NCBI RefSeq assembly: GCF_004341375.1
Contig: NZ_SLXO01000002.1
Span: 186,001 to 250,000 of the forward strand
Direction of reading: 5' to 3'
DNA: 64,000 bases
DNA from: Rhodothalassium salexigens DSM 2132
Lineage (GTDB): Bacteria; Pseudomonadota; Alphaproteobacteria; Sphingomonadales; Rhodothalassiaceae
Part shown: positions 28,498 to 37,774 of the stretch, in pieces
Layout of the letters: each line of letters opens with the position of its first letter
Position numbering within the stretch: position 1 is the stretch's first letter
The notes under the pieces: model-generated
The model's input: only the letters and a program-made list of their open reading frames with translations
Told to the model about the DNA's origin: nothing
Database searches by the model: none
Program-made: the position numbers and the translations under genes

Positions 28498-29910
28498 TCA
28501 AGAATTCGGATTGTCCAAGAGAGGCGACCAGGCCGGGTCCGACGCGTCCACCGGCGTCTCGATGACGCGCAAGTTACGGCCGGTCAAATCCACCGACATC
28601 AGCGAACTGGCTCCGGTATTGGGATTGAGCCGGAAGAACATCAGCACCCGCCCGTTGGGCGACCAGGTGGGGCCTTCGTCCTGATAGGCGTCGGTCAGGA
28701 TGCGCTCGCCGCTGCCGTCGGGGCGCATGACGCCGATGACGAACTTGCCCGACGCGATCTTGGTGAACGCGATCAGGTCGCCGCGCGGCGACCAGACCGG
28801 CGTGGCATAGCGCGCCCCGCCGTCGAAGCTGATCCGGTGGATGTCGCTGCCGTCGGCGTTCATCACATAAAGCTGCTGGCTGCCGCCGCGGTCGGAATTG
28901 AACACCATGCGATCGCCCGACGGCGCATAGCTGGCCGAGGTGTCGATATTGGGGTCGCGGGTCAGCCGGCGCACCTTCCGGGTCTGCAGGTTCATGGTGT
29001 AGATGTCGGAATTGCCGGCGCGCGCCAGGCTCATGACCACCGAATTGCCATCGGGCGAAAAGCGCGGCGCGAAGGTCATGTTGGGGAAATCGCCCAGCAC
29101 CTCGTGGCGGCCGGTGTCCAGATTGTAGAGATAGACCCGCGGCTGGTCGTTGTAATAGGCCAGATAGGTGATTTCCTGCTGGTCCGGGCTGAACCGCGGG
29201 GTCAGCACCAGATCGTCGCCATTGGTCAGATACTGGTGGTTAAACCCGTCCTGGTCCATGATCGCCAGGCGCTTGCGCACGTTCAACTCGCCGCCGCTTT
29301 CGGCGATATAGACGATGCGGGTGTTGAAATAGCCCCTCTCGCCGGTCAGCCGCTGATAGATCACGTCGGCGATCTTGTGGCCGATCTGACGCCATTCGGC
29401 CGGCTGGGCCACATAGCGATAGCCGGTGATCTGTTCTTCCGCCAGCACGTCCCACAGCCGGAAATCGACCCGCACCTGGCCATCGCCGCGCGGATAGATA
29501 CCGCCCGCGACCAGGGCGTCGGCCGACACCGCGCGCCAGTTGGCAAAGCGCGGCCGCACATTGGGCGACGCCACATCGTCGAGCATGGCCTTGGGCGACA
29601 ACGGCTTGAACAGCCCCGAACGCGCCAGATCGGCGCTGACCACGCCGGCCAGGCGACGCGCGAACTCGTCCGCCGCCAGGGTCGTCTGGGTGCCGTTCTT
29701 GCCCACCGCCAGCGGCCCGCCGGGGCCGGCCTCGAAGGCGGGGATGGCGATCGGCAGCGGGTTCACCGAGCCCGAGCGGATATCCACCTGGATCTGCGCC
29801 GCCGCCGGCACGGCCAGTAACACAATTCCGGCCATCAAACCGGCGACGCGCCGGCCGATCCCGGTCAAGCGACTGGCAAGCGCATTCATCCGCAGCGTTT
29901 CCATCGTCAT
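28498..29910 (-). CDS. tolB: Tol-Pal system protein TolB
   Basis: The 470-residue periplasmic protein has a signal peptide ending near PAAAQ and a mature start of QIQVDI. An N-terminal domain (PIAIPAF, VVSADLARSGLF) follows, then a six-bladed beta-propeller with repeated blades such as FSPDGNSVVMSL, YAPSGDRMVFNSD and WSPRGDLIAFT. It links TolA to Pal. A second ATG at residue 8 is also possible, with a GGAAA before it. The gene starts nine bases after the tolA stop. Confidence 0.97.
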   Translation of the reverse strand: MTMETLRMNALASRLTGIGRRVAGLMAGIVLLAVPAAAQIQVDIRSGSVNPLPIAIPAFEAGPGGPLAVGKNGTQTTLAADEFARRLAGVVSADLARSGLFKPLSPKAMLDDVASPNVRPRFANWRAVSADALVAGGIYPRGDGQVRVDFRLWDVLAEEQITGYRYVAQPAEWRQIGHKIADVIYQRLTGERGYFNTRIVYIAESGGELNVRKRLAIMDQDGFNHQYLTNGDDLVLTPRFSPDQQEITYLAYYNDQPRVYLYNLDTGRHEVLGDFPNMTFAPRFSPDGNSVVMSLARAGNSDIYTMNLQTRKVRRLTRDPNIDTSASYAPSGDRMVFNSDRGGSQQLYVMNADGSDIHRISFDGGARYATPVWSPRGDLIAFTKIASGKFVIGVMRPDGSGERILTDAYQDEGPTWSPNGRVLMFFRLNPNTGASSLMSVDLTGRNLRVIETPVDASDPAWSPLLDNPNS

Positions 29911-29919
29911 ATCGGCCCT

Positions 29920-30855
29920 TTATCCCCCAACCATGGCGCTGGCGTCGAAGTTGAACACGATGTCGTCCCAGGTGTCATAGAGGTCCACCGGCAGATCGTA
30001 AGGCGCACAGCGTTGCACCGCCCGGCGCGCGCTTTCGGCGAAGGTGCGGTAGAACTCGCGCCCCGGCGCGTTCAGATCGCCGGCATTGACGTAGCGCGGC
30101 GGCCCCATCATCGAGCCGTCGGGACGCAGGCGCAGGCGGATCTTGACGCTCATCTGCTCGATATTCTTGACCCCGACCGGGATCGACCAGCAGCGCTGCA
30201 CCTTCTGGCGGATCAACTGTTCGATCCGCGCCAGATTGCGCTGCGCCTTGAGCCGCGAGCGCGCGCCCTGGCGCTTGGCCTCGGCCTTGATCGCCTTTTC
30301 CAGGTCGGCGACGTTGAGACTCGGCGTCTCCTTGACCGATTTGTCGATCAACGCCGCGATCTGGCCGGCGTCGAACCGGCTCGGGGCCGTGGGCTTCGAC
30401 TGCGGCATCACCCGTTGGGCCAAGGCGGTCACCGTCTCTTCCGGCTCGGGCTTCGGCTCGGGTTCGGGCTCGGGCTTCGGCTCCGGCTTGGGTTCGGGCA
30501 ACGGCACCTCGGGCGCCGCCTCGGCCGGTTCGGGCTCGACATCTTCGGGCGCGGTGCGCAGTTCGGGCTTGGGATCGGGATCGGGCGCGGGTTCCTGCGG
30601 TTCGGGGTCGGGTTCAGGCTTCGGCGGTTCGGGCTGGGCCGCGCCGTCGTCCGCCTTGGTCGCCGTTTCCTCAGCCACCTCGACGAATTCCACCTCGATC
30701 ACCTCGGGCGGTTCGGGCACTGGCGGCGTCAGGCGCGGCAGGCCGAAAATCGCGAACAACAGCACGCCGACGTGCAGCGCCACCGACAGCCCCAGGCCCA
30801 TGGCGCTGGTGTCGTGCCGCGGGCCGCGCCCGGTTATGGGCGTCCGAACGCTCAA
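29920..30855 (-). CDS. tolA: Tol-Pal system energy-transducing protein TolA
   Basis: The 311-residue protein has a single N-terminal membrane helix (about residues 20-40, LGLSVALHVGVLLFAIFGL). A periplasmic arm rich in Pro-Glu and Pro-Lys pairs spans residues 70-145. A short helical stretch with KAIKAEAKRQGARSRL leads to a C-terminal domain, QKVQRCWSIPVG to NFDASAM, that contacts TolB and Pal. TolA transmits proton-motive force from TolQR. The annotated start is a TTG overlapping the tolR stop, without a clear ribosome site; an ATG at 30801 (MGLGLS) is an alternative. The arm is extended by polyproline-like repeats rather than the long alpha-helix of enterobacteria. Confidence 0.9.
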   Translation of the reverse strand: MSVRTPITGRGPRHDTSAMGLGLSVALHVGVLLFAIFGLPRLTPPVPEPPEVIEVEFVEVAEETATKADDGAAQPEPPKPEPDPEPQEPAPDPDPKPELRTAPEDVEPEPAEAAPEVPLPEPKPEPKPEPEPEPKPEPEETVTALAQRVMPQSKPTAPSRFDAGQIAALIDKSVKETPSLNVADLEKAIKAEAKRQGARSRLKAQRNLARIEQLIRQKVQRCWSIPVGVKNIEQMSVKIRLRLRPDGSMMGPPRYVNAGDLNAPGREFYRTFAESARRAVQRCAPYDLPVDLYDTWDDIVFNFDASAMVGG

Positions 30856-31307
30856 CGGGCTTGGCTTGGCCGTCGCGAGACCATGGCCACCTTCCTGAAA
30901 CCGGCCCGGTTGACCGCCGCCATCACCTCCATGACCCGGCCGTAGTTCAGATTGCTGTCGCCGCGCACATAGATGCGCTTTTGCAGGTCATTGCCGGCGA
31001 TCGCGGTCAGCCGCGGGATCAATTCGTCAAACGACACTTCTTTGTCTTGCAGAAATATGGCGCCGTTTTGCTGGATCGTCAGTTCGAGCGGCTGATTGTC
31101 TTCGCCCATGGACTGGGCGTCGGCTTCGGGCAGGTCCACCGGCACACCGATGGTCAGCAACGGCGCGGTGACCATGAACACGATCAGCAACACCGTCACC
31201 ACGTCGACGAACGGCGTCATGTTGATCTCGGCCATCACCCGATAACGCCCATTGCCCAGGCGCCGGCTCTGGCTGCCACTGCTATGGGGCGACGACGGCC
31301 CGGCCAT
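30852..31307 (-). CDS. tolR: Tol-Pal system protein TolR (ExbD family)
   Basis: The 151-residue protein has one transmembrane helix with the essential aspartate in EINMTPFVDVVTVLLIVFMV, the proton-pathway motif of TolR/ExbD. A periplasmic domain follows, ending near AAVNRAGFRKVAMVS. With TolQ it forms the proton channel that powers TolA. The start chosen is the ATG that overlaps the tolQ stop (TGATG). A GTG one codon upstream is also in frame. Confidence 0.96.
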   Translation of the reverse strand: MAGPSSPHSSGSQSRRLGNGRYRVMAEINMTPFVDVVTVLLIVFMVTAPLLTIGVPVDLPEADAQSMGEDNQPLELTIQQNGAIFLQDKEVSFDELIPRLTAIAGNDLQKRIYVRGDSNLNYGRVMEVMAAVNRAGFRKVAMVSRRPSQAR

Positions 31308-32047
31308 CACCAGCCCTCCGCTTTCTCGTCCAACTGGCGCGACAGGATCGCCTGAAATTCGTCGGCGAAGCCTTCCATGCGCCCGACAAAGCGGCCGATC
31401 TGGTTGATGTGGCCGTTATAGGCGACCATGGCCGGAATCGCCGCGATCAATCCGACCGCGGTGGACAACAGCGCCTCGGCGATGCCCGGCGCGACCACCG
31501 CGAGCGAGGTGTTGGAGGTCATGGCGATCGCCTGGAAGCTCTTGATCACCCCCCAGACGGTGCCGAACAGGCCCATGAACGGGGCCGCGGTGGCGATCGT
31601 GGCCAGCACCTGCAAGCGCCCTTCAAGCCGCTGCATCTCGCGCGCGATGGTCACCGACATGACCCGGCTGACCCGGTCCTGGACCGACAACCGGTCACGG
31701 ATCGCCCCGCGCCCGGCGATCGAGCGCTGCCATTCGCGCATGGCGGCGACGAACACCAGCGCCAGCGGGTTGGCCGCCCGGTTGCGCAGGCTTTCATACA
31801 GGTCTTCGAGCGAGGTGCCGGACCAGAACGCTTCCTCGAAATCGTCGGCGGCGCCGCGTGCCTTGCGCAACCGCAGCACGGTGGAAAAGATGATCCCCCA
31901 CGACACCACCGACGCCACCATCAGCGCCACCATCACCGCCTGCACGACGATGTCGGAGTGCATGAACATGTCGACGGGGCCGAACGAAACGGCGGCATCG
32001 CCGAGATTTTCGCTGGCCACCTCGCCGGTCGGTACGGCGTCCTGCAT
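31307..32047 (-). CDS. tolQ: Tol-Pal system protein TolQ (ExbB family)
   Basis: The 246-residue membrane protein has three transmembrane helices: one near 35-58 (VVQAVMVALMVASVVSWG), and two in the C-terminal half. The family motif APFMGLFGTVWGVIKSFQ lies before helix 2 and EALLSTAVGLIAAIPAMVAYN forms helix 3 with the conserved Thr/Ala. It forms the stator-like channel with TolR. Its ATG overlaps the ybgC stop by one base (TAATG), so the earlier in-frame start was rejected. Confidence 0.97.
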   Translation of the reverse strand: MQDAVPTGEVASENLGDAAVSFGPVDMFMHSDIVVQAVMVALMVASVVSWGIIFSTVLRLRKARGAADDFEEAFWSGTSLEDLYESLRNRAANPLALVFVAAMREWQRSIAGRGAIRDRLSVQDRVSRVMSVTIAREMQRLEGRLQVLATIATAAPFMGLFGTVWGVIKSFQAIAMTSNTSLAVVAPGIAEALLSTAVGLIAAIPAMVAYNGHINQIGRFVGRMEGFADEFQAILSRQLDEKAEGW

Positions 32048-32595
32048 TACGCTTTGTCCTCTCCGTGTGGGCCCTCGGCCGCGCCGCGGGCATCTCGCTT
32101 CGTGTCGTCCGCCATGGTCTCGGCCGGCACCGCCATTTGGTCCAAAACGCGCCGCCAATCCGCCGGCATGCGCCGCGGCCGGCCGTGACCGTCGAGCACC
32201 GCCACCCCGATCCGCGCGCGCACCAACAGCGTGTCGCCGCGCCAGGCGCACTGACGCACCACCACGCTGGCCGCCCGGCTGGTCTCCACCTCAGTATGGA
32301 TTTCCAGCCAATCGTCAAGCCGGGCCGGGCGCACGAATTCCATGTCGCACCGGGTTACGGCAAAACCAAGGCGCGTGTCGATATCGCGTTCGACCCAGGC
32401 CGGCCCGTGATGGATGCCGGCGGCGCGCAGATACTCCGCCCGACCGCGCTCGAAGAACGCCAGATAGCGGGCGTGATAGACGATGCCGGCGGTGTCGGTG
32501 TCCTCGAAATAGACCCGCAGGCCGAGCCGGTGACGGGCCCCGTCCAACACCCCCTGAACGCCGGGGCTCAGCGCCGTGGCGGCGGGTTCGGTCAT
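32047..32595 (-). CDS. ybgC: Tol-Pal-associated acyl-CoA thioesterase YbgC
   Basis: The 182-residue hotdog-fold thioesterase carries the active-site motif [23 protein letters not shown], with the catalytic Asp of the 4HBT family. It hydrolyses acyl-CoA or acyl-ACP and is thought to influence phospholipid synthesis next to Tol-Pal. It is longer than usual by about 45 residues at the C-terminus, which are hydrophilic. The start overlaps the ruvB stop by four bases. Confidence 0.95.
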   Translation of the reverse strand: MTEPAATALSPGVQGVLDGARHRLGLRVYFEDTDTAGIVYHARYLAFFERGRAEYLRAAGIHHGPAWVERDIDTRLGFAVTRCDMEFVRPARLDDWLEIHTEVETSRAASVVVRQCAWRGDTLLVRARIGVAVLDGHGRPRRMPADWRRVLDQMAVPAETMADDTKRDARGAAEGPHGEDKA

Positions 32596-33692
32596 CGATC
32601 GCTCTCCTCTTCGCCGCTGGTGTCGCCGGGACCGCCCTCATCCGCGCCGCTATCGGGAGGCTCAGCGAACAGATCGCCCGGCGCCGCGCTCGGCTCGGGC
32701 AGGCCCAGATGGCGCCAGCCGCGCCGGCCCAGCATGCGCCCGCGCGGGGTCCGCTGGATAAAGCCCTGTTGCAACAGATAGGGCTCGATGATGTCTTCGA
32801 TGGCGTCGCGCGGCTCGCTCAGCGCCGCCGCCAGGGTCTCGATGCCCACCGGGCCGCCGCTATAGGTGCGGCCGATGCACGCCAGATAGCGGTGATCCAT
32901 GGCGTCGAGGCCCGAGGGGTCGACCTCCAGCCGGGTCAGGGCGGCGTCGGCGGTCGCCCGGTCGACCAGATCGACGCCGGCGACCGAGGCAAAATCGCGC
33001 ACCCGGCGCAACAGCCGCCCGGCGATCCGCGGCGTGCCGCGCGCCCGGGCGGCGATCTCGCGCGCCCCATCGACGGCCAGCGCCAGGTTCAACACCCGCG
33101 CACCGCGCAGCACCACCTCGGTCAACTGGTCGACGGAATAGAAATCGAGCCGGGTCGGGATGCCGAAGCGGTCGCGCAGCGGGTTGGTCAGCAACCCCAT
33201 GCGCGTGGTCGCCCCAACCAGGGTAAAGGGCGGCAGGTCGATGCGCACCGAGCGCGCCGCCGGCCCCTCGCCGATGATCAGGTCGAGCTGGAAATCCTCC
33301 ATCGCCGGATAGAGCACCTCCTCGACCCCCGGCGACAGGCGGTGGATCTCGTCGATGAACAAGACGTCGCGGGCGTCGAGGTTGGTCAGCAGCGCCGCTA
33401 GGTCGCCGGCCTTGGCGATCACCGGGCCCGAGGTGGCGCGGAAATTGACCCCCAATTCCTTGGCGACGATCTGCGCCAGGGTGGTCTTGCCCAGCCCCGG
33501 CGGACCGTAGAGCAGCGTATGGTCCATGGCCTCGCCGCGACCGCGCGCGGCGGTGGCGAAGATGCGCAGATTCTCCCGCGCCTGGTCCTGGCCGATAAAA
33601 TCGTCGAGCCGCTGCGGCCGAAGCGCCACCTCGACCGCGTCGTCCGCTCCCTCGCCCGGGGCCACCAGACGGTCGGGACCGTCGTCGGTCAC
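32592..33692 (-). CDS. ruvB: Holliday junction branch migration ATPase RuvB
   Basis: The 366-residue AAA+ motor drives branch migration. It shows [14 protein letters not shown], Walker [10 protein letters not shown], Walker [10 protein letters not shown], the sensor GATTRMGLL and a C-terminal winged-helix domain ending [18 protein letters not shown] at 33692 is preferred as the start, because the conserved N-terminus begins there and a GGGGG lies upstream; 33 further upstream codons are Arg/Pro-rich and unlike RuvB. The usual neighbours ruvC and ruvA are not upstream. The C-terminus has an acidic, Gly/Asp/Ser-rich tail of about 35 residues. Confidence 0.95.
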   Translation of the reverse strand: MTDDGPDRLVAPGEGADDAVEVALRPQRLDDFIGQDQARENLRIFATAARGRGEAMDHTLLYGPPGLGKTTLAQIVAKELGVNFRATSGPVIAKAGDLAALLTNLDARDVLFIDEIHRLSPGVEEVLYPAMEDFQLDLIIGEGPAARSVRIDLPPFTLVGATTRMGLLTNPLRDRFGIPTRLDFYSVDQLTEVVLRGARVLNLALAVDGAREIAARARGTPRIAGRLLRRVRDFASVAGVDLVDRATADAALTRLEVDPSGLDAMDHRYLACIGRTYSGGPVGIETLAAALSEPRDAIEDIIEPYLLQQGFIQRTPRGRMLGRRGWRHLGLPEPSAAPGDLFAEPPDSGADEGGPGDTSGEEESDR

Positions 33693-34023
33693 GGCTGGCC
33701 CCCGGGGCGCCTGGGCAGCCCAAGGCGCGCGCCACGGCATGCGCCAGGGCAGGTGCGAGGGCGCACGACAAGGCACGCGACGGGGCGCCAACGGGGCGCG
33801 GTTGGGGACGTGACGGGCATGGGTTTAGAACCGGTCCGAAATAAGGTCCTGGTCGCCGGGGCGCGTCGGCCGCCAACCGACCGTTGGCGCCGCCCGCGCT
33901 GGATAGCCGACCCGACCGAGCCAGACAAGGGTGCCGCCGAAGCCAGCGCCTCGGCCCGCCATGACGGCCCCACAGCATGGCATCATGGCACGGCGCGGCC
34001 GCGCCTCTATAGCGCGCACCGGC
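33693..34023. other. Gap upstream of ruvB
   Basis: These 331 bases hold no gene that I can support. I looked for a remnant of ruvA or ruvC in the minus-strand frames and found none. The region must contain the promoter for the ruvB-ybgC-tol run, but no good box pair is visible. Confidence 0.55.
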
Positions 34024-34818
34024 TCAACCGAACGGATATTTCAGCCGGATCGACTGGTCGGCCTTGCCGTCGCGCACCGAGAACAGGGCGTCCTCGAACG
34101 CCGGCGGGCCGAACATGAAGATGGCGTTGTTGGAAAAGCCGAAACCTTCGGAGAATTTGTCCGCCTCGCCGTCGGCGTCGCGGTCGTGCATCACCGCGAT
34201 GGTATAGTCACCGTCGCCCGGTACCGGCACGCACACATCGACGCTGTCGGCGCGGCTCGCCACATCGACCTTGACGATGCCCATGCCGCGCTCCAAGAAC
34301 TTCGACTTCTCGCCGGGATAGACCGTGACCCGCACATTGCCCTTATCCGACTTGACGTTGGTGACCCGCACGGTGATCACCGCCTGGCCGGCCGGCGCGC
34401 AGCAGCCGGCCGCACACACCCGGTCGGCCTTGGCGTCACCGTCCCGGCGGTCCCGACGCTCGCCCCGGGTCTGGCGCCGGTCGTCATCGGGACGCGGCGG
34501 CCGGCTTTCTGCCGCACGCAGGGCGACCCGTTCGGGCACCGTGGCGGCGTCGGTGGGGCCGGCGCTGTCGTCGGCGGTGGCCGGGCGCGATGGCGCGCCT
34601 TCGGCGTACCGGTCAGCGCTCGCCGCGCCATCGACGCCCGGGCGCGCCCGGGCGTCGGCCTGGGCAGCGCCCGACCCGGTGGTGCTACGCTCGGCGGTGG
34701 CGCTGTCGGGGCCCGCAGCGTCGGGAACGCCGGCTGTCGGGGCGTCTGTGCCGCGCTCGGCCGCGCAGGCGGCAAGGCCGAACGACAGGGCGACGGCCCA
34801 AAGGCGATGCTTACTCAT
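34024..34818 (-). CDS. DUF2141 domain lipoprotein
   Basis: The 264-residue product starts with a lipoprotein signal (LSFGLAAC, cysteine about residue 18). A long disordered stretch of Ala, Asp, Arg and Thr follows, and then an Arg/Asp-rich segment. Next is a cysteine cluster, VCAAGCCAPAG, at about 133-143. The C-terminal 115 residues match the DUF2141 fold: TVRVTNVKSDKGNVRVTV, YTIAVMHDRDADGE, and SNNAIFMFGPPAFEDALF. DUF2141 proteins are exported and of unknown function. The cluster of three cysteines before the domain is unusual and may bind metal or form disulfides. The start at 34818 has GAGG upstream. Confidence 0.78.
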   Translation of the reverse strand: MSKHRLWAVALSFGLAACAAERGTDAPTAGVPDAAGPDSATAERSTTGSGAAQADARARPGVDGAASADRYAEGAPSRPATADDSAGPTDAATVPERVALRAAESRPPRPDDDRRQTRGERRDRRDGDAKADRVCAAGCCAPAGQAVITVRVTNVKSDKGNVRVTVYPGEKSKFLERGMGIVKVDVASRADSVDVCVPVPGDGDYTIAVMHDRDADGEADKFSEGFGFSNNAIFMFGPPAFEDALFSVRDGKADQSIRLKYPFG

Positions 34819-34913
34819 AAGGCCTCGTCTTTTCATGGGGCAGTGACAGGAGTATGGCGGCTCGGCGGCGTGAAGAAAAGCCCCGCGCCCCGCACCATGG
34901 GAGACCCAGCGAT

Positions 34914-36032
34914 ATGGCAACGCCGTTTATCGGGCGACTGGATCGGTATCTGGCGGGCGAGATCGCCCGGCCGTTCGCGCTCACCCTGTTGATCGCGGCC
35001 TTGCTTCTGGTGCTCGAACGGCTGCTGCGCCTGCTCGACATGATCGTCCAAAGCCAGGGCGCGCCCGACATGGTGTGGCGTATGCTGGCGGCGCTGCTGC
35101 CCCATTATGTGGGGCTGGCGCTGCCGCTCGGGCTGTTCATCGGCACGCTCGCCGCGTTTCGCCGGCTGTCGCTGTCGAGCGAGTTGGACGCCCTGTTCGC
35201 CGCCGGCATCGCGCCGGGGCGGCTGTTGCGGCCGGTCTATGCCATGACGCTCGCCGTGGTCGCGGTCAGCATCCTGCTTACCGCCTATGTCCAGCCGCTG
35301 GCGCGCTATACCTTCAACCGGCTGGTGTTCGAGGCCACCGGCCAGGCGCTCGGCGGCGGCCTGACCCCCGGACGCTTCTATACCCTGCCCGACGGCATCA
35401 CCCTGTTCGCCCGCGGCATCGGCACCGACGGCGACATGCGCGGCGTGTTCCTGCACCGCCCGAGCCAGGGCGACCGGCCGGAACAAACCCTGACCGCCGC
35501 GCGCGGCCAATTGCTGGCCGACCCCGGCGGCAGCCGGGTGGTGCTCGACCTGGCCGAGGGGCGGATGCTGCGGCCGGCGGGCGACCCACCGGGCGCGGCC
35601 GCCTTCGAGCGCGCCGAGATCCCGCTATTCGACAGCGGCCTGGCGGCGTTCCGCAGCCGTGGTGCCCTACCGCGCGAGATGACCCTGCGCGAACTGGCCC
35701 AGACCCTGGCCGGCGCGGTGCCCGAGCGGGTGCCGGGCCACATGATCGCCGAGGTCCGCGCGGCACTCCACTGGCGCATCCTCTATGTCCTGACCTTCCT
35801 GCCGCTGCCCTTGCTGGCGGTCGCCGTGGGGCCGGTGGCCAAGCGCCGGGCCGGGCTGGTGCGCGCGCTGGTCGGGCTGGTGATCGTCATCGCCTATCAC
35901 GAAGCCTTGCAAACCGGCCAGAGCGCCACCCGCGACGGCGCGTCGCCCTGGCTCACCATGTGGCCGGTGTTCGCCGGCCTGTGCGCCATCGCCGGCGCCT
36001 TCTATGCCCGTTGGCGGGCGCTGCCGCGATGA
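34914..36032 (+). CDS. LptF/LptG family lipopolysaccharide export permease
   Basis: The 372-residue membrane protein is a YjgP/YjgQ-family permease. It begins LDRYLAGEIARPFALTLL and has helices near 15-35, 55-80 and 95-115. A periplasmic beta-jellyroll region follows (about 130-255, with GITLFARGIG and RVVLDLAEGRML), and then three more C-terminal helices. With LptB it extracts lipopolysaccharide from the inner membrane. Whether it is LptF or LptG cannot be settled: the two genes are usually adjacent, but only one is present here. GGGAGA precedes the ATG. Its stop overlaps the start of the flippase gene by four bases. Confidence 0.88.
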   Translation: MATPFIGRLDRYLAGEIARPFALTLLIAALLLVLERLLRLLDMIVQSQGAPDMVWRMLAALLPHYVGLALPLGLFIGTLAAFRRLSLSSELDALFAAGIAPGRLLRPVYAMTLAVVAVSILLTAYVQPLARYTFNRLVFEATGQALGGGLTPGRFYTLPDGITLFARGIGTDGDMRGVFLHRPSQGDRPEQTLTAARGQLLADPGGSRVVLDLAEGRMLRPAGDPPGAAAFERAEIPLFDSGLAAFRSRGALPREMTLRELAQTLAGAVPERVPGHMIAEVRAALHWRILYVLTFLPLPLLAVAVGPVAKRRAGLVRALVGLVIVIAYHEALQTGQSATRDGASPWLTMWPVFAGLCAIAGAFYARWRALPR

Positions 36033-37648
36033 CCGCCCCCAAGCCCCGAACGGGCGCCCCAGAGACCGGCACCCCGAAGACCGGCGAGCGGGACGGCGAC
36101 CTGCGCCGGCCGCTGATGCGCGGTGCCGGCGTCGCCGTGCTCGGCCGCATGGGCGCGCTGGTCGAGGCGGCGAGCCTGCCGCTGTTCGTCTGGGCCTATG
36201 GCGCCACCGCCTACGGCCTGTTCGCCGCCGGCTGGGCACTGGTCAAGGTCGCCTCGGCCCTGTCCGAGCGCGGCATGGCGATCGCCCTGCAACGCTACGC
36301 TGCCGGCGCCGAGCCCGCCGCCGCCCGCGCCGCCGTCGGCCTGGCGCTGCGCACCAGCCTGGCCACCGCCACCGCCCTCGCCGCCCTGTTGAGCCTGACC
36401 GCCGTCTGGTGGGCGCCGGTACTGGCCGGCCCGGGCGCGGCAGCCGGGGCCGGAGCAGCGGGTATGTCGGGCAGCGTATCGGCGGGCGTGTCAGAGGTCT
36501 GGGCGCTCGGGCTCTATGTCTGGGTGCTGCCCTTGTGGACGCTCTTGGAGGTGGCCACCGCTGCGGTGCGCGCCACCGCCCGCTTCGGCGCCGAGGTGCG
36601 CGTGCGCATCGCCTATGAACAGGGCCTGCGGCTGGTCTTCGGGCTCGGCCTCGCCGGCGCCGGGCTGGGCGCCGCCGGCTTGTTTCTGGCCCATGGCGCG
36701 TCGTTGTTGATCGCCGGGCTGTTGGCGCTGCGGCTGGTGCGGCGCTCCTATGGCGCGCCGGTGGCCGCCTTGTGGGCCTGCGACCGGGCCACAGCCCCCG
36801 CCGGTCTCGACCGCTTCGCCCGCGCCATGATCGCGGTGCCGGTGATGCGCCGGTTGATGAGCGAGGCGCCGGTGATGCTGCTGTCCGCGCTCGCCGGGCC
36901 CGCCGCCGCCGCCGTCTATGCCGTGGCGCGCAAGGTGGCGAGCGTGATGCAGGTGCTGCGCGCCGCGGTCGACTATGCCATGGCGCCGCTGCTCGCCGGC
37001 AGCGCGCGGCGCGACGCCAGCGGCGCGGGCGCGCGCGACCTGGCCGATTTCGCCCGTCGGGTGGTGGTGATCGTCGGGCCGCCCCTGGCCGCGGGCCTGC
37101 TGGTGGTGCGCGGCGACGTGCTGCGCCTGTTCGAGCCGCACTTCGCCGCCGCCGCCCTGCCGATCGCGGTGCTGGTCGCCGGCCGGCTGGTGGAGGCGCT
37201 GTGCACGCCCGCCACCGTGGTGGTGGAGATGACCCGCGGTCATTGGCTGTCGACGCTCAACACCGCCGCCGGTCTGGCGCTGCTGCTGGCCGGCACGCCG
37301 GCGCTGATGATCCTGGCGCCGGGGCTCGGCGCCACCCTGGCGGCGGCGATGGCGGCGGCGGCGGGGCTGGCGCTCGCCGGCGGGCTGGCGGCGGTGCAGG
37401 CCGGTCTGGCCGCGCCCGGGGCCGGCGATCGACCGCAGCCCGGCACCGCCGGTACCGCCGGCATCCTGCGCGCGCTCGCCGGCGGGGTCGTGGCGGCCGC
37501 CGTGGTGGCGGCGGTGTCCGGGCCGACGGCCGACCTGGCGCCGTTCGCCGGCTTGGGCGCTGCCATCCCGGCGCTCGTCCTGGCGGTGTGGCTTGGTCTG
37601 CGGCTCGGTCTGACCGCTGACGACCGCCGCGCCCTGCGCCGCCGCTGA
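36029..37648 (+). CDS. Wzx/MurJ-like polysaccharide flippase (MATE-like superfamily)
   Basis: The 539-residue protein has about 12-14 hydrophobic helices over most of its length and an N-terminal hydrophilic stretch of about 30 residues. Its composition and distribution of helices fit MOP-superfamily lipid-linked oligosaccharide flippases. A conserved-looking helix 1 reads LMRGAGVAVLGRMGALVEA. It overlaps the LptF/G gene by four bases, suggesting co-translation. The context implies a role in moving a surface-polymer precursor across the inner membrane. Specific Wzx or MurJ motifs are not obvious, and it is very rich in Ala and Gly. Confidence 0.7.
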   Translation: MTAPKPRTGAPETGTPKTGERDGDLRRPLMRGAGVAVLGRMGALVEAASLPLFVWAYGATAYGLFAAGWALVKVASALSERGMAIALQRYAAGAEPAAARAAVGLALRTSLATATALAALLSLTAVWWAPVLAGPGAAAGAGAAGMSGSVSAGVSEVWALGLYVWVLPLWTLLEVATAAVRATARFGAEVRVRIAYEQGLRLVFGLGLAGAGLGAAGLFLAHGASLLIAGLLALRLVRRSYGAPVAALWACDRATAPAGLDRFARAMIAVPVMRRLMSEAPVMLLSALAGPAAAAVYAVARKVASVMQVLRAAVDYAMAPLLAGSARRDASGAGARDLADFARRVVVIVGPPLAAGLLVVRGDVLRLFEPHFAAAALPIAVLVAGRLVEALCTPATVVVEMTRGHWLSTLNTAAGLALLLAGTPALMILAPGLGATLAAAMAAAAGLALAGGLAAVQAGLAAPGAGDRPQPGTAGTAGILRALAGGVVAAAVVAAVSGPTADLAPFAGLGAAIPALVLAVWLGLRLGLTADDRRALRRR

Positions 37649-37774
37649 GGCATTGCGGCCCCTTGCTTTCGGCGTCTCAAGACCATAAACGAGACAAGAT
37701 CACAGGTGCGCGCCGAAGCGGTGCGCGCGGCCAGTCCCAGCGTCCCGATCCCGGGCAGCGGCGGAGACCGAAAC

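Noticed and set aside
33693-34023. A degraded ruvA or ruvC
   Set aside because: Translations of the minus frames show no OB-fold or RNase-H-like motif.
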